A stretch of DNA of 64,000 nt from Adiantum capillus-veneris (GCA_014529385.2 CM043952.1:155933557-155997556); one strand, 5' to 3'. Shown: positions 11,383 through 22,447, numbered from the stretch's first letter. Program-made: numbers and translations. Notes: generated from the letters alone by a model not told the origin.

Positions 11383-11736
11383 TCATCCTACACCCATAAG
11401 TTCTATGCAATGTGTAAATCGCTCCAAGGCTAGGCTCTTCATGAGAGCATCTGTCGGGTTGTCGTCAGTGTGAACCTTGACAAGCTGGATGTGCTTGCCA
11501 GCCAATGCATCTCTTATGACATAGTATCTGACCTCTATGTGTTTTGAGTTTGAGTGAAACACCAGATTCTTTGCCAAAGCAATGGCACTCTGACTATCAC
11601 AATGTAGTATTGGAACCTCGTGAATGCCAAAATCTCCCACTAGATGAGCTAACCATATGGCTTCCTTGCTTGCGTCAAATGCAACAACATATTTTGCCTC
11701 AGTGGTAGATGAAGACAAGCAGTCTTGGAGACACAA
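11383..11736 (-). pseudogene. Copia-1 RNase H
   Basis: This is the C-terminal RNase H of a copia polyprotein, which degrades the RNA strand during reverse transcription. Visible motifs are SSSTTEAKYVVAFDASKE (catalytic Glu), ILHCDSQSAIALAKN (catalytic Asp) and the closing HSNSKHIEVRYYVIRD with HTDDNPTDALMKSL. It ends close to the 3' LTR, as expected. It is separated from the RT pieces by stops and a frameshift. Confidence 0.85.
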
Positions 11737-11831
11737 TCTTCAAGAGATATCTGCTCCTGCAAACATGAACACATAGCTAAATGTGGATCTTCTATGATCC
11801 ATGCAACTTGCATAATCTGCATCCATGTAAC

Positions 11832-12116
11832 CTACAATAGATGCATCGCTGTTTCGAAGCGTAAACACTTACATGTACCCTTCAAATATCTAAGGATTTT
11901 CTTCAGTGCTTCCCAATGCTTCTTGCCAGGGTTTTCCATGTACCTACTAACCACTCCTACTGCATGTGCAATGTCTGGTCTTGTGGCTACCATAGCGTAC
12001 ATCAAACTGCCAACTGTTGAAGAATACGACATTTTTGCCATTTCCTCTTTCTCGGCAATTGTCTTGGGAGAATCTTCCTTGCTAAGTTTGGAGTATGCAT
12101 GCATTGGGGTATTCAA
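11832..12116 (-). pseudogene. Copia-1 RT connection region
   Basis: The stretch joining RT to RNase H in copia elements: STVGSLMYAMVATRPDIAHA, followed by SRYMENPGKKHWEALKKILR and YLKGT. These are among the best conserved copia motifs. The frame is broken on both sides. Confidence 0.85.
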
Positions 12117-12177
12117 TGACTTCCCCTACATACTAAAACGTTGCAAGACTTTGTGGATGTACTTTTCTTGAAATAAT

Positions 12178-12501
12178 TCAAGAATTCCACGTTGCATGTC
12201 TCTCTTGATTTGCATACCAAAAAAGTGATTGGCATTTTCCCAAATCTTTCATGGAAAATTGAGTGCGTAGAATCTTTTTCAATCGATTGATCTCATCAAT
12301 TGATTTGCCTACGATAAGAATATCATCTAGATACAAGATCAAGATGATTAAAGAACCATCTTTCAACCTCTTTGTGTATAAGCAGTGATCCTCTTGACTT
12401 CTTATGTAACCGTGACACTGCATGAATTTGTTGAATTTTTGATACCACTGCCTTGAAACTTGCTTGAGTCCATAGAGTGCCTTTTTAAGTCTGCAAACCA
12501 A
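12178..12501 (-). pseudogene. Copia-1 reverse transcriptase, palm core
   Basis: MVCRLKKALYGLKQ is the copia RT signature and is followed by the polymerase active site LYLDDILIVG (YLDD) near residue 57. The C-terminal end degenerates into a frameshift after SMKDLG. The catalytic aspartates are intact in this fragment, but the whole RT is not in one frame. Confidence 0.88.
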
Positions 12502-12601
12502 TTCTAATCTGGTTGGCTTTTGGGTGTCACATACGAACCCTCTAGTTGTTTTATGTAGACATATTCATCTATATCCCCATGAAGAAATGTTGTGGTCATG
12601 T

Positions 12602-12995
12602 TCATTTGGACAAGTTCCATGTTCTGGATAGCAACCAAGACAAGCAAATGTGAAGTGTAGTCATCTTGACTACTGGAGAGAAAATCTCATCAAAATCCAC
12701 ACCTTTTTGCTGCTTAAAACCCTTGCTAACTAGAAGAGCCTTGTACCTAGGCTCAGGATCTTCCGTTGTGTATACTTCTTCTTGTATACCCACTTACAAG
12801 GTAAAGCATTTTTGCCTTTTGGTAATTCAACCGAATCCATGTCTCATTAACCAAAACCGAATTGTATTCTGATTGCATAGCCTGCTCCCACTTAACTCTA
12901 TCATCCATTTGTATAGCTTCTTTGTAGCAGGTTGGCTCTCCACTGTCATTGACCAAAATGTTGGTGTATACCCGTCTCAAACCGCTCGGACGCAC
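12602..12995 (-). pseudogene. Copia-1 reverse transcriptase, N-terminal part
   Basis: Two overlapping frames carry this region: PTCYKEAIQMDDRVKWEQAM with SEYNSVLVNETW, then YKALLVSKGFKQQKGVDFDE with IFSPVVKMTT. These are the first conserved blocks of copia RT. A frameshift separates them near 12770. Confidence 0.82.
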
Positions 12996-13199
12996 GTGAT
13001 ACTCTCACAGATCCCCTCAGTGCCTGACTGTTGCTCTGCTCTCCCCAGAGAAATAATAGTATCTTGTACTTGAGGATTAGGTGCAACACTATTGAACTGA
13101 GTTGGTTCGGAGGCTACATCCTCAAAACGAGTGCGTCTGTACTCAACTTCTTTGATGGGCTTCTTGTGCATTTTTTATTCATTGAAATTCATGTGTGAG

Positions 13200-13880
13200 C
13201 TACGAATGACTTTGCTGGATTCTAGGTGCCAGAGATGATAGCTTATTTCTCCATTTGCACCATAGTCGATTAAAAAAAATGTGTGACCTAATATCTAACT
13301 TGCGATGAAGTTCTTTGGGCACATGTGCATATGCCTCACATCCAAATACACGTAAATTCTCATAGCTTGGCGTTTTCCCAGTCCATAATTCCTTTGGAAT
13401 TTTAAAATTCAAAGGAGAACAAGGTGATATATTAATGATGTGCATTGCTATTAGAACAGCTTCCCCCCAAAACTCTGGAGTAAGCTTCTCCATAGACATC
13501 ATAGAGGTAACTCGCTCTTGAATTGTGCAATTCATTCTTTCAGCTATCCCATTTTGTGCAAGTGTGTATGGAGCAGTAAATTGCCGATGAATGCCTCTTC
13601 GATTGCAAAAATCCTTAAACTCCATCGAGACGTATTCTCCACCATTGTCTGTGCAAAAAGCTTTGAGCTTTTTCCCTAATTGGTTCTCAACCATGGCGAG
13701 GAACTTTTGGAATGTAGAAAACACCTCTTCCTTGCGCTTAAGGAGATATACCCACACCTTTTTGGTGGAATCATCTATGAAGGTGAGAAAGTAGTTTGCC
13801 TTCCCTAGAGGTTTATGTGGCATTGGACCACACAAATCACTGTGCACTAAGTCTAGGGGTTTGCCTAGTTTCTTGTTCAA
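13200..13880 (-). pseudogene. Copia-1 integrase core
   Basis: Integrase inserts the cDNA into the genome. Catalytic positions are visible: LVHSDLCGPM (Asp), FCTDNGGEYVS (Asp) and PYTLAQNGIAERMN (Glu). The expected downstream block RVFGCEAYAHVPKE is present near residues 178-191. The N-terminal zinc finger is in the next piece (13890-14261). The frame is lost after about residue 205. Confidence 0.88.
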
Positions 13881-13889
13881 TGGCGAAGT

Positions 13890-14261
13890 CTATTTGTCGT
13901 ATAGACAATTATCACACAATGGAGATTCTGTGTAATTTGACACATGTAAGTAGCCAAAATGCTGAAGTGTTTTCATTCCCTTTTGGCTAATATGCACTAG
14001 ACGGCTATGCCACAACTCAATAGACGACAGCTTGGAAACATAGATAGAGTGTTCGTCAACACTAAAAAAAAACATAGAGTATAGGGATCCATTTTTACGA
14101 ACTTTCATCATGATAAGGTTGTTCTTGCGGATCATCCAAGAACGATTACCAAAGACTTGAGTGTAGTCAAGATCATCCAATTGGCCTATAGAAAGCAATA
14201 TCTTTGTAATCTTGGGCACATGTCTGACATTCTGCAACACAGAACTAGTGCCATTATGCAT
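13890..14261 (-). pseudogene. Copia-1 protease tail and integrase zinc finger
   Basis: The start, LQNVRHVPKITKILLSIGQL, is the copia protease C-terminus. The GAG-pre-integrase domain follows: LWHSRLVHISQKGMKTLQ, ending with CDNCLYDK, which supplies the H and CxxC ligands of the integrase zinc finger. Confidence 0.83.
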
Positions 14262-14395
14262 CTAAAGTTTCACATCACCAATGCCAATAATGTCAAGCTC
14301 ATAGGAATCACCAATCTTGACTATGTATGCCATGCATGGATGCATAAGAGGAAAACCAATCTCTATGTGGTGTGACATGAAAACTTGCACTAGAA

Positions 14396-14746
14396 TCAAG
14401 AATCCAATTCTTGTGCAAAACCCTCATCCTGTGCAACCAAAGCATTTGGAGTGAGATCTGAAGTGAAAATGAGAACATCTAAGGGATGTGATGTCACCTC
14501 TGCATGAATCTCTATTGGCATAATGATTATCACTGGAGGAGGAGAATCCTCTACTACAGTGGTAGCTATGGGAGACTCAACCACTTTGAGCTCCTCAATC
14601 TTTATCGTACTTTTTTCGTTGCCAGAATTATCCTTTTGCATGTTTTTCTGATCTATTAGGAAGCAACAATCCTTTTTGTACTGGCCCTTCTTGTGGCAAT
14701 AGTAACACTCAACATTTCTGGCACTGCGATCTCTACCTGAGTTCAT
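14396..14746 (-). pseudogene. Copia-1 gag zinc knuckle
   Basis: CYYCHKKGQYKKDC is a retroviral CCHC knuckle in which the usual His is Gln, so metal binding is probably lost. It is followed by a low-complexity linker to protease. The knuckle binds packaged RNA in functional gag proteins. Confidence 0.8.
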
Positions 14747-14972
14747 GTGTCTGCTGGGACTTCGAGGATTTTGCTCTCTACTTTGCTTTTGTATTTGTTC
14801 CTCTCATGGCCATTTGCCTTCTTTGAACTGCTAGCCATATATGCATCTCCATGACTACCACCGTCTTGAGAGATTTAAGTCAAATTTCTTCAGTGAGCAA
14901 TGCATTTGTGACAGCATTGAACACTAACTTGCCATTTGGAGCCAAATTACTAATGGTTGTGCAAAAGATGTC

Positions 14973-15160
14973 TCATAAACTGGGTAGAGAGCATAACAAG
15001 AATATAGACTTGAGTTCATCGTCAAACTCCTTAAAGCCCTGAGATGTCAACCGACTGAAGAAGGAGTTGAACTTATTTAAGTGACCAGAAACTGTGCTAC
15101 CTTCTTTCATGTTGAGCTTCATAAGCTTTTCATGAGAAAAACTTTGTTGGATGCACTTTT
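14973..15160 (-). pseudogene. Copia-1 gag, C-terminal half of the capsid domain
   Basis: Peptide blocks KLMKLNMKEGSTVSGHLNKF and FDDELKSIFLLCSLPSL match the UBN2-type gag of plant copia elements. The reading frame apparently continues to 15230 only because it runs into the copia-2 LTR. The true junction is 15160/15161, where copia-2 inserted. The N-terminal half of gag is not found on the far side. Confidence 0.8.
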
Positions 15161-15756
15161 TGTTAAGTATGGAGCCTGATTTACCCCTTGTAATTTTTGT
15201 GTTAAAAATGCACATTTGTAAGGCCCCCATTATGAGGAGAACCCATCGTGCATGAAGAAAAATAACTCGCCGAAACCAATATTTTCACGCCCCGAAATAT
15301 TCTTTTTCACCGAAATATTATGGTTGCACAGCAGCCGAAAAGTGGTCGAAAACCGGTCGGTCGGTTGACCGGTTAGTCCATGGCTGGTGGCCGCTGGTCG
15401 AAAGCCAATGGCTGGTGGCCAAATTCAAAAGCAGACCTGTCTTTTCAAGGGTGGCCACACATGGGCAGATTGGAGGGTCCAATTTGAACTTATTACACAA
15501 GGGCGGCTACACATGGCTGCCTCTCATGAGAGGGGGTAGCCCTTTTGTCCTATAAAAGGAGGCCATTTCTACACACATTTCACAGTGTGAAGTTCATGCA
15601 ACAAGGTGGGTGTGAGGTGGTGAGAGTGAAGCAAGGCGGGAGCCCCAAAAGGGTATAATCCCTTTGTAAGATACTTCTTGTTTTGAAGTACTAAAGCCAT
15701 TGAGTGGCTGCTTTCCCATGGACGTAGCCCACATTGGGTGAACCACGTATATCGTG

Positions 15757-15803
<47 letters not shown>

Positions 15804-15888
15804 CTATAATCTCTTGTGTGTGAAAATTATCTCTCTCCATTAAGTAATCTACTAAATTATCTACTTAGCTACGTCATATTTCCTAACA
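15161..15888 (+). repeat. Copia-2 5' LTR
   Basis: It runs from TGTTAAGTATGGAGC to CCTAACA (728 bp). It contains a TATA box (TATAAAAGG at about 15551) and a 40-base (CT)n tract at 15761-15800. The part of the 3' LTR that survives matches closely up to position 20400. Confidence 0.9.
15549..15559 (+). promoter_or_regulatory. TATA box in copia-2 5' LTR
   Basis: CCTATAAAAGGAGG lies about 390 bp into the LTR and is conserved in the 3' LTR near 20262. It is the likely core promoter for element transcription. Confidence 0.7.
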
Positions 15889-15890
15889 AC

Positions 15891-15902
15891 TGGTATCAGA
15901 GC
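15891..15902 (+). other. Copia-2 primer-binding site
   Basis: TGGTATCAGAGC, perfect for initiator-Met tRNA, two bases after the LTR end. Confidence 0.93.
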
Positions 15903-15961
15903 AAGGTTTTCTCGTAGCTAAATTATCTCAAGGAAAAGATTCCTTGAACTGAGTGGGAGTA

Positions 15962-17089
15962 ATGGCAGAGGAAGGGAAGCTCAAGATTGAGAAGTTCAAC
16001 AGCAAAAACTACCAACATTGGAAGATGCAGATTGAAGACTATCTCTACCAGAAGGACCTCTATTTGCCACTAGGCAGTCTTGCAAAGAAGCCCTCAACGA
16101 TGGCAAATGAAGCATGGATTGTCCTTGACCAAAAGGCACTAGGAACAATCCGGTTGAGCTTGGCTTCAATAATGGCCTTCAACGTTTCGGAGATGAAGAC
16201 CACGGAGGACTTGATGAAGTCACTTGACGACTTCTACGAGAAACCATCGGCATCCAATACGATTTTTCTCATGAAGCGCTTGTTCAATCTAACGATGGTA
16301 GAGAATGGTTTAGTTGCAGAACACCTAAATGACTTTAACACCAACCTAAGTCAACTTCGGTCGGTGAAAATAAATTTTGATGACGAAGTGCGAGCTCTCC
16401 TCATACTATCGTCTCTACCAGATAGTTGGGACAGCCTTGTGATGGCTGTAAGTAATTCTATTTTTGGTACAAATACTCTTAAGTTTGATGATGTTGTGGG
16501 TGTTCTCCTAAGCGAGGAAATGCGAAGGAGAATCACGGGAGAATCATCAAGTGTTGTACTTTCAGTGGAAACAAGAGTAAGGCCTAAGGAGAGGTTCAAA
16601 AACCAAAAGGGTCGTGATTTTTCAAGACCAAGCAAGTCACGTACAAAGTTAGTTCTTAAATGTTGGAACTACGAAAATAAGGTCTACATCAAGAAGGATT
16701 GTTGGTCCAAGAAGAAGAAGGAGTCGGAGTCTCAAGACAACAAGCCAACATCGGAGGCCAATGTGGCAGGTAAAGTAGAGCAAGATGCTCTAATTCTCTC
16801 ATTAGACAATGTGTCTAATTCCTGGATAGTAAATTCTGGGGCTTCATTCCATGCGACACCACATAAGCAACATCTCCAATATTACACCAAAGGTAATTTT
16901 GGGTATGTATACTTGGGAGATGATGAAGCTTGTGAAATTGTCGGCAAAGGTATAGTTTGTGTCAAAACTGCTAACGGAAATGAATGGAATCTTAAAGATG
17001 TTAAGCATGTTCCTTCTCTTTGCAAAAATTTAATCTCTACAAGACAATTGGACGATGAAGGTCGCAACATGGCATTTAGAAGCAAATGA
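15962..17089 (+). pseudogene. Copia-2 gag and protease
   Basis: The start at 15962 (MAEEGKLKIEKF) is preferred over the ATG three codons earlier because gag of this type begins this way. Capsid (UBN2-type) spans about residues 1-200. The zinc knuckle CWNYENKVYIKKDC has lost its second Cys and its His. The protease motif reads WIVNSGASFHATP, so the catalytic Asp is replaced by Asn. A TGA at 17087-17089 interrupts the frame, which then continues in phase to 17692 with one more stop. Loss of both the knuckle ligands and the protease Asp shows this copy cannot act autonomously. Confidence 0.88.
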
Positions 17090-17692
17090 TGGAAGATCTC
17101 AAAGGGATCTTTGGTGGTTGCCAAGGAAAAAAAGGTCGGTACACTTTACTTGTGCACTGTTAGCACAAAATCTTCAACTTGTGCAATAGCTACAATAGTC
17201 AACAGTGCGGTGTGGCACTATTGGCTTGGGCATATGAGTGACAAAGGAATGCAAATCCTTCAAACAAAGAAGCTTCTACCACGTTTGAAAGAAGCGGAAT
17301 AAGAGTTCTGTGAAGATTGTGTTTATGGTAAAAAAAGAGAGTACAATTTCAAAAATTTGGAAATGAAAGAAAAAATAAAAGACTTTTGGGGTCCTGCAAG
17401 TACACCATCACTTGGTGGCTCATTGTACTATGTAACATTCATAGACGATGCGAATAGGAAAACATGGGTTTATGTAATGAAGAATAAATCCGATGTGTTT
17501 TCCATATTTCAAAAGTGGAAAGCCTTTGTGGAGAATGAAACAGGTACTATTAAATGCCTCAGATCCGACAATGGAGGCGAATATTGCAACCAAGCTTTTG
17601 AAGCTTTTGTGCTAGCAATGGCATTTGGAGGCAGAGAACAACCCCAAGGACACCTCAACAAAATGGCATTTCTGAAAGGAAGAACAAAATAA
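17090..17692 (+). pseudogene. Copia-2 pre-integrase domain and integrase core
   Basis: The GAG-pre-integrase block VWHYWLGHMSDKGMQILQ is followed by an in-frame TAA near 17300 and the finger end CEDCVYGKKREYNF. The integrase core shows YVTFIDDANRKTWVYVMKNK and CLRSDNGGEYCNQAFEAF, with its second catalytic Asp. A frameshift near 17610 then takes the frame out of phase before the third catalytic residue. The first catalytic Asp region (DxxGP) is altered to FWGPAS. Confidence 0.85.
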
Positions 17693-18096
17693 TCATGGAG
17701 CGAGTACGAAGCATGCGGCTACATGCAGGCCTACCGCTTAAGCTTTGGGTGGAAGTTGTAAGTATGTATGTGCACTTAATCAACCGGTCACCCTCACTAG
17801 CATTGGATGGGGGAGTTCTAGAAGAGGCATGGACAGGTAAAGCGGTGAATTATGCATTTCTCAAAGTGTTTGGGTGTGAGGCTTTCATGCACATAGATAG
17901 AAGCCTAAGATCAAAGCTAGATGCAAAGTCCAAAACGTGTTTCTTCATTGGCTATGGAGAAGGTGACTTTGGGTATCATCTATGGAGTCCTGAAGATGGT
18001 AAAATCTTTAGGAGTAGGGATGTAATTTTTAACGAGAAAAATATGTACAAAGATTACTTGGAAAGAAAACAAACAAAAGAAACAAGTGATGAGTAA
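17693..18096 (+). pseudogene. Copia-2 integrase C-terminal part
   Basis: It continues integrase in another frame: IMERVRSMRLHAGLPLKLWV, then FLKVFGCEAFMHIDRSLRSK and TCFFIGYGEGDFGYHLW. The catalytic Glu segment (QQNG.SERKN) lies in this frame just upstream of 17695. The frame ends with TAA at 18094-18096 but continues in phase into RT. Confidence 0.83.
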
Positions 18097-18972
18097 ATGG
18101 AGCTTGAGGACGACGAAGACTTAAGGAGTGCAAACGGTGACAATGTGCAACAATGTCAACGAAATAAGGAGCCTCAACCTATTTCCCAAAGATCTACAAG
18201 AGCAAGTAGACCTCCAGAAAGGTTCGTTCCTTCCTTCAACCATCTCTTGATCTCCGGTTCTAGAGAGCCAGAATCATATGAAGAAGCTATGCATCACGAA
18301 TCTAAAGAAGAATGGATGAAGAGTCTGCAAGTGGAGATGGACTCACTACATTGCAACCAACCATGGGAGTTGGTTGAGTTGTCTAAAGATAAGCTGTCAC
18401 TTCAAAACAAATGGGTGTACAAGCTAAAGGAAGAAGAAGGTGGGAAAAAAAGGTATAAGTCTAGGCTTGTGGTAAAAGGGTTATCTCAAAAGAAAGGTAT
18501 TGACTTCAATGAAATATTTTCTCATGTTGTAAAAATGAACTCATTTAGGCTTGTCTTAAGCCTTGTGTCTTCTCATGATCTAAATCTTGAGCAAATGGAT
18601 GTAAATACGGCATTCCCTCATGGTGACTTAGAGGAGAAAACTTACATGCTTCAACCAAAGGGGTATGAAGTAAAAGGTAGGGAGAAAATGGTTTGCAGAT
18701 TAAAGAAGAGCTTGTATGGTTTAAAGCAAGCATCAAGACAATGGTACTTGAAGTTCAATCAATGGATGTTGGAACATGGATTCACAAGATGCAACTCGGA
18801 TCACTGCATCTATATAAAGAATTTGGGAGGTGGGAAGTTCATGATCCTAATGTTGTATTTTGATGACATGCTGATTGCAAGTGCTAACATGCAAGACATC
18901 AAAGACCTAAAAGAGGAGTTGTCTAAATCTTTTTCAATGTAAGATTTAGGTGCTGCAAACAGAATACTTGGT
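18097..18972 (+). pseudogene. Copia-2 reverse transcriptase
   Basis: Conserved copia RT blocks in order are SYEEAMHHESKEEWMKSLQV, KSRLVVKGLSQKKGIDFNE, LEQMDVNTAFPHGDLEEKTY, MVCRLKKSLYGLKQASRQWY and MLYFDDMLIAS. The active site is FDD rather than YVDD, still keeping both aspartates. In the palm block, AFPHG replaces the usual AFLHG. The frame stops at TAA (18940-18942) in the middle of SMxDLG. Confidence 0.88.
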
Positions 18973-19782
18973 ATGAAGATATCAAGGGACAGGACGAAGA
19001 AGACAATAAAGTTATCTCAAGAGGATTACATCAAGAAGGTACTAGAAAAGTTTGCACTGCAAAATGCAAAAACGGTTTCTACACCTTTGGCTGGTCACTT
19101 TAAACCAACCAAGGAAATGTGTCCAAAGACACAAGAGGAGATAGCCTATATGTCTAAAGTTCCATATGCTGCAGCGGTAGGTTATCTTATGTATGATATG
19201 GTCTAAACAAGGCCAGACATTGCACATGCAATGTGAGTTGTAAGTAGGTTCATGGACAACCCAGGTAAAGAGCATTGACAAGCTGTGAAGTGGATACTTA
19301 GGTATCTAAAAGGGACAACAACAAATGATTTGTATTTTGGAGGAGCATATATTTTTCTAGAAGGGTATGATGATGCAGATATGGAAGATGACAAAGATAC
19401 TCGAAGGAGCACTAATGTCCATGTCTTCATGATTGGAGGCACAACAATAAGCTGGGCTTCAAAGCGGCAGAAAGTGGTCTCACTTTCTACCACGGAAGCA
19501 GAGTATGTAGCAATGACGGAGGCAAGCAAAGAAATTTTGTGGCTTCACAGATTCTTAGAAGAGCTTGGATTCAAACAAGACAATTGTGTCTTGTACAGTG
19601 ATAGCCAAAGTTCTATCCATCTTGCAAAGAACTTATTCTTTCATTCAAGGACAAATCACATTGAGGTGAGATATCACTTCATACACACTCTTTTGCAAGA
19701 GGGACAACTAAAGCTAGGAAAGGTGTTACAAGTGAAAATCTTGCAGACATGTTTTCAAAGGTTGTCAACAAGGAGAAGTTGA
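18973..19782 (+). pseudogene. Copia-2 RT connection and RNase H
   Basis: VPYAAAVGYLMYDMV is followed by an in-frame TAA (19204-19206) and TRPDIAHAM. A further TGA near 19276 precedes VKWILRYLKGTTTNDLYFGG. RNase H then shows STTEAEYVAMTEASKEILW and LYSDSQSSIHLAKN with HIEVRYHFI. All segments are in one phase, so the gene is broken by nonsense changes, not indels, in this part. Confidence 0.86.
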
Positions 19783-19863
19783 GTTTTTTCTCATCTTCAA
19801 TCGGAATTCAAGGATAAGAAGCGAGGATAGAAAGCAATCACAGGTTTGGTTTGGAGGTCAATC

Positions 19864-19877
19864 TCCAAGTGGGAGAT
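19864..19877 (+). other. Copia-2 polypurine tract
   Basis: AAGTGGGAGAT directly before the TGTTAAG start of the 3' LTR is the standard plus-strand primer of plant copia elements. Confidence 0.85.
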
Positions 19878-20400
19878 TGTTAAGTATGGAGCTTGATTTA
19901 CCCCTTGTAATTTTTTGTGTTAAAAACGCATATTTGTAAGGCCCCCATTATGAGGAGAAGCCATCGTGTGTGAAGAAAAATAACTTGCCGGAAACCAAAA
20001 GTTTCACGCCGAAATATTCCTATTTGTCAGAATATTATGGCCAGACGACGATCAGAAAGTGGTCGGAAACCGGCCGGTCAGTTGACCAGTTGGTCGATGG
20101 CCGGTGGTCGTTGGTCGAAAGTCAATGGCCGGTGGCCGAATTCAAATGCAGACTTGTCTTTTCAAGGGCAGCCACACATGGGCGGGTTGGAGGGTCCGAT
20201 TTGGACTTATCTACACAAGGATGGCTACACATGGCTGTCATGAGAGAGGGAAGCCCTTTTGACCTATAAAAGGAGGCCATTGCTACACACATTTCACAGG
20301 GTGAAGTTGATGCAACAAGATGGGTGTGAGGTGGTGAGATTAAAGCAAGGCGGGAGCTCCAAAAGGGTATAGTCCCTTTGTAGCATACTTCTTGTTTTGA
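19878..20400 (+). repeat. Copia-2 3' LTR, right end missing
   Basis: It matches the 5' LTR from TGTTAAG to about CTTCTTGTTTTGA, then diverges. The segment equivalent to about 15690-15888, including the CT tract and CCTAACA end, is absent. Confidence 0.85.
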
Positions 20401-21446
20401 CCATTGATGTGTGACCACCAACTCGGTGTCAAAAGTACAAAAATTTGTCCAGATACATATCCTATGGCGAGGGTACCATCAGTGGGAAACTCCAGCTACC
20501 TGTATCATCGAAGGTGTCTCAATATTTAAGCACACCCTAGGTCAAAGAAAACCCCACACTATCGATCCTCCAAAGGCAAATGTAGACACAAATGGACTAG
20601 CCACAGTCTCAGAAAAGGGCTCTTTTGGTCTGAGTCTCAGAAACAACCGGGAGAAACTGCCAAAATAGCCAAAAATGGCTCCACACGTAGTAGAGTGGGT
20701 AGTGTTCGCAACTCAACGTACATGAGTAAACCACGCTCAAACAGGTGCCAAGAACTTCTACATGCAGGGATATCTTCTCTCAAGAGAGCTCAATAGCACT
20801 ATGTGTGCTCACAGCAAAAATGCATCTATCAACGTATCTGTCCGCAAAGAATCTGCTGCTGAAATGACTTCCAAATCTCCTATGAAAGTGTTGTGTTTGG
20901 TAATCCGGAGAATCTATGTGTGAGTAGGCTACCCCCGCCCCCCCGGTAATCTATAACCTGCGTGTCCGTGTCGTTATGTGGCGATTTCTACTGTTGAGCA
21001 AAAATGTACTAGTCAAATAGCCACCAAAGGTGTCATAATCAAAAACTATGCCGTACAGCACGATCCGTACGATCAGTGTCGATGTCGGGTGCCACTCCTC
21101 TATGATAGAGATACTTCACCCGTGCATGTGTTGCAAGTACATTTTTCAATTGTGGAAAAATGCATCCGCATGAAATTGGTGTCGGTTCGGTGTCAAAAAT
21201 CAGTGTCCCAATGTAGAGTAGTAAATGGCTGATGTCGGTGTCATCTCCTGCTGCCCGATGGGAGTGGCTACTCAAATAGCCGTAGATGCTTATGCTATCC
21301 GGCCATATGGGCCGAGTCAAATTGGTGTCAAAATTTGAATTTGGGCCGATGCCGCACCTACACATGTCAGTTTGTGTGCGTGTGAGTGCACGCCAACGAA
21401 CGCTCGCTCTCTACTTCCCTCTCTCGCTTGCTCGACTCACACACTA

Positions 21447-21491
<45 letters not shown>

Positions 21492-21515
21492 AAAGGCGAT
21501 CTTCAAAGATATCAC

Positions 21516-21555
<40 letters not shown>

Positions 21556-21662
21556 CAACACAACGACACCATCCCGATTGGTCTTGCTCAGTTTTGACAT
21601 GCTCATGGATTTGCAAAATAGGTCCACTCCCCCTCTATTTCGGGGCTTTGAATTGCAAGCTT

Positions 21663-21725
<63 letters not shown>

Positions 21726-21842
21726 GCCGTTTTTCACGCTGACTACAATGCCTGCTCGATGCACTACATCTCGCTTCTGTCAGATTCAATCCTTCGATTG
21801 AAGCTCAATGCTCGTACCCTCGATGCTCGCCCTTCGCTCATT

Positions 21843-21875
<33 letters not shown>

Positions 21876-22215
21876 CATGCTACGCCACACACACTCCCAA
21901 GCTATCTTGTGATTGTTGTCACACCATGCTTGTTTAACTCCCCTACAAGCCTTGATGCATTCTCTGCTCGTGAGCTTCAATTGCTTGATGCACTACAAAA
22001 AATTTTGATTGCAATTTGACTTTGCCTGATTTCTTTGCAGTGCTATCCAAGGCTCCTTTTTTCTACAGATCTTTGAAGCTTTTGATTTTCCCTCAATTCC
22101 TTCTTGCTCTTTTAAGCCAAACTTCCGATTCTAGCTCTACACAAAGCCTGAGCTTCCATCAAGCTCTTCCCAAGCAGGGTTGCACGTGCGGGATGGGGAG
22201 GGACAATGCCAAGGT
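20401..22215. other. Unassigned filler within copia-1; microsatellites
   Basis: Expected here is the N-terminal gag and leader of copia-1, but only the leader near the primer site (about 22000-22220) fits. The rest holds (CT)n at about 21451-21489, (GT)n at 21521-21553 and 21667-21722, another (GT)n at 21845-21873, and a GTGTCGGTGTC-like low-complexity segment near 21170-21240. No coding domain is seen on either strand. A rearrangement or another insertion probably replaced copia-1 sequence. Confidence 0.5.
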
Positions 22216-22223
22216 TCCTGGGA

Positions 22224-22235
22224 TCAGATACCAAT
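22224..22235 (-). other. Copia-1 primer-binding site
   Basis: On the minus strand this reads TGGTATCTGATC, differing from the plant initiator-Met site TGGTATCAGAGC at two positions, directly next to the LTR end. It fixes copia-1 as a minus-strand element. Confidence 0.85.
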
Positions 22236-22447
22236 TGTAGGGTCGAAGTGTGCATGTATGGAAGCATGCAAGAGAGGGAAGGAGAAGGGGGAAGGGGATG
22301 AAGAAGAAGTTGCACAAGGAATTGTGTTAGTGGAAAGGAAAGTCAGAGAGTAAGTCAACTCTCTCACTTTCTCTCCCTATATTGATTAAAGGGAAAAAAA
22401 GGTAAGTAAGGGTGGTTTCCCACGGCCACCTGACCTACACCCCGACA
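22236..22447 (-). repeat. Copia-1 LTR, right (5' LTR of the element)
   Basis: It begins TGTAGGGTCGAAG and ends CACCCCGACA on the plus strand. It aligns end to end with 11089-11299. Confidence 0.9.

Larger units (their letters stand above)
15161..20400 (+). mobile_element. Copia-2: Ty1-copia retrotransposon nested in copia-1
   Basis: It has a 5' LTR (15161-15888), primer site (15891), gag-pro-int-RT-RNase H in copia order on the plus strand, a polypurine tract (AAGTGGGAGAT) and a 3' LTR from 19878. It lies inside the gag of copia-1, opposite in orientation, and is therefore younger. The 3' LTR stops matching the 5' LTR near 20400, so about 200 bp of its right end and the right target duplication are missing. 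The left flank is CTTTT. Coding frames contain several stops and one or more frameshifts. Confidence 0.92.
11089..22447 (-). mobile_element. Copia-1: Ty1-copia retrotransposon, minus strand, split by copia-2
   Basis: The element is bounded by two LTRs of about 211 bp with TGT...ACA ends and the 5-bp duplication TACAT. On the minus strand the order is LTR, primer site, leader, gag, protease, integrase, RT, RNase H, polypurine tract (AAGTGGAAGG) and LTR, as in Ty1-copia. All genes carry stops and frameshifts. The LTRs differ at roughly 20 positions by eye, so the insertion is not young. Copia-2 sits inside its gag. The N-terminal gag expected between about 20400 and 22000 could not be found, so part of it has been deleted or replaced. 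Confidence 0.9.

Noticed and set aside
21286..22019. Long plus-strand frame of 215 codons with Val-Cys and Ser-Leu runs
   Set aside because: Made of (GT)n and (CT)n tracts within the unassigned filler of copia-1; no domain.
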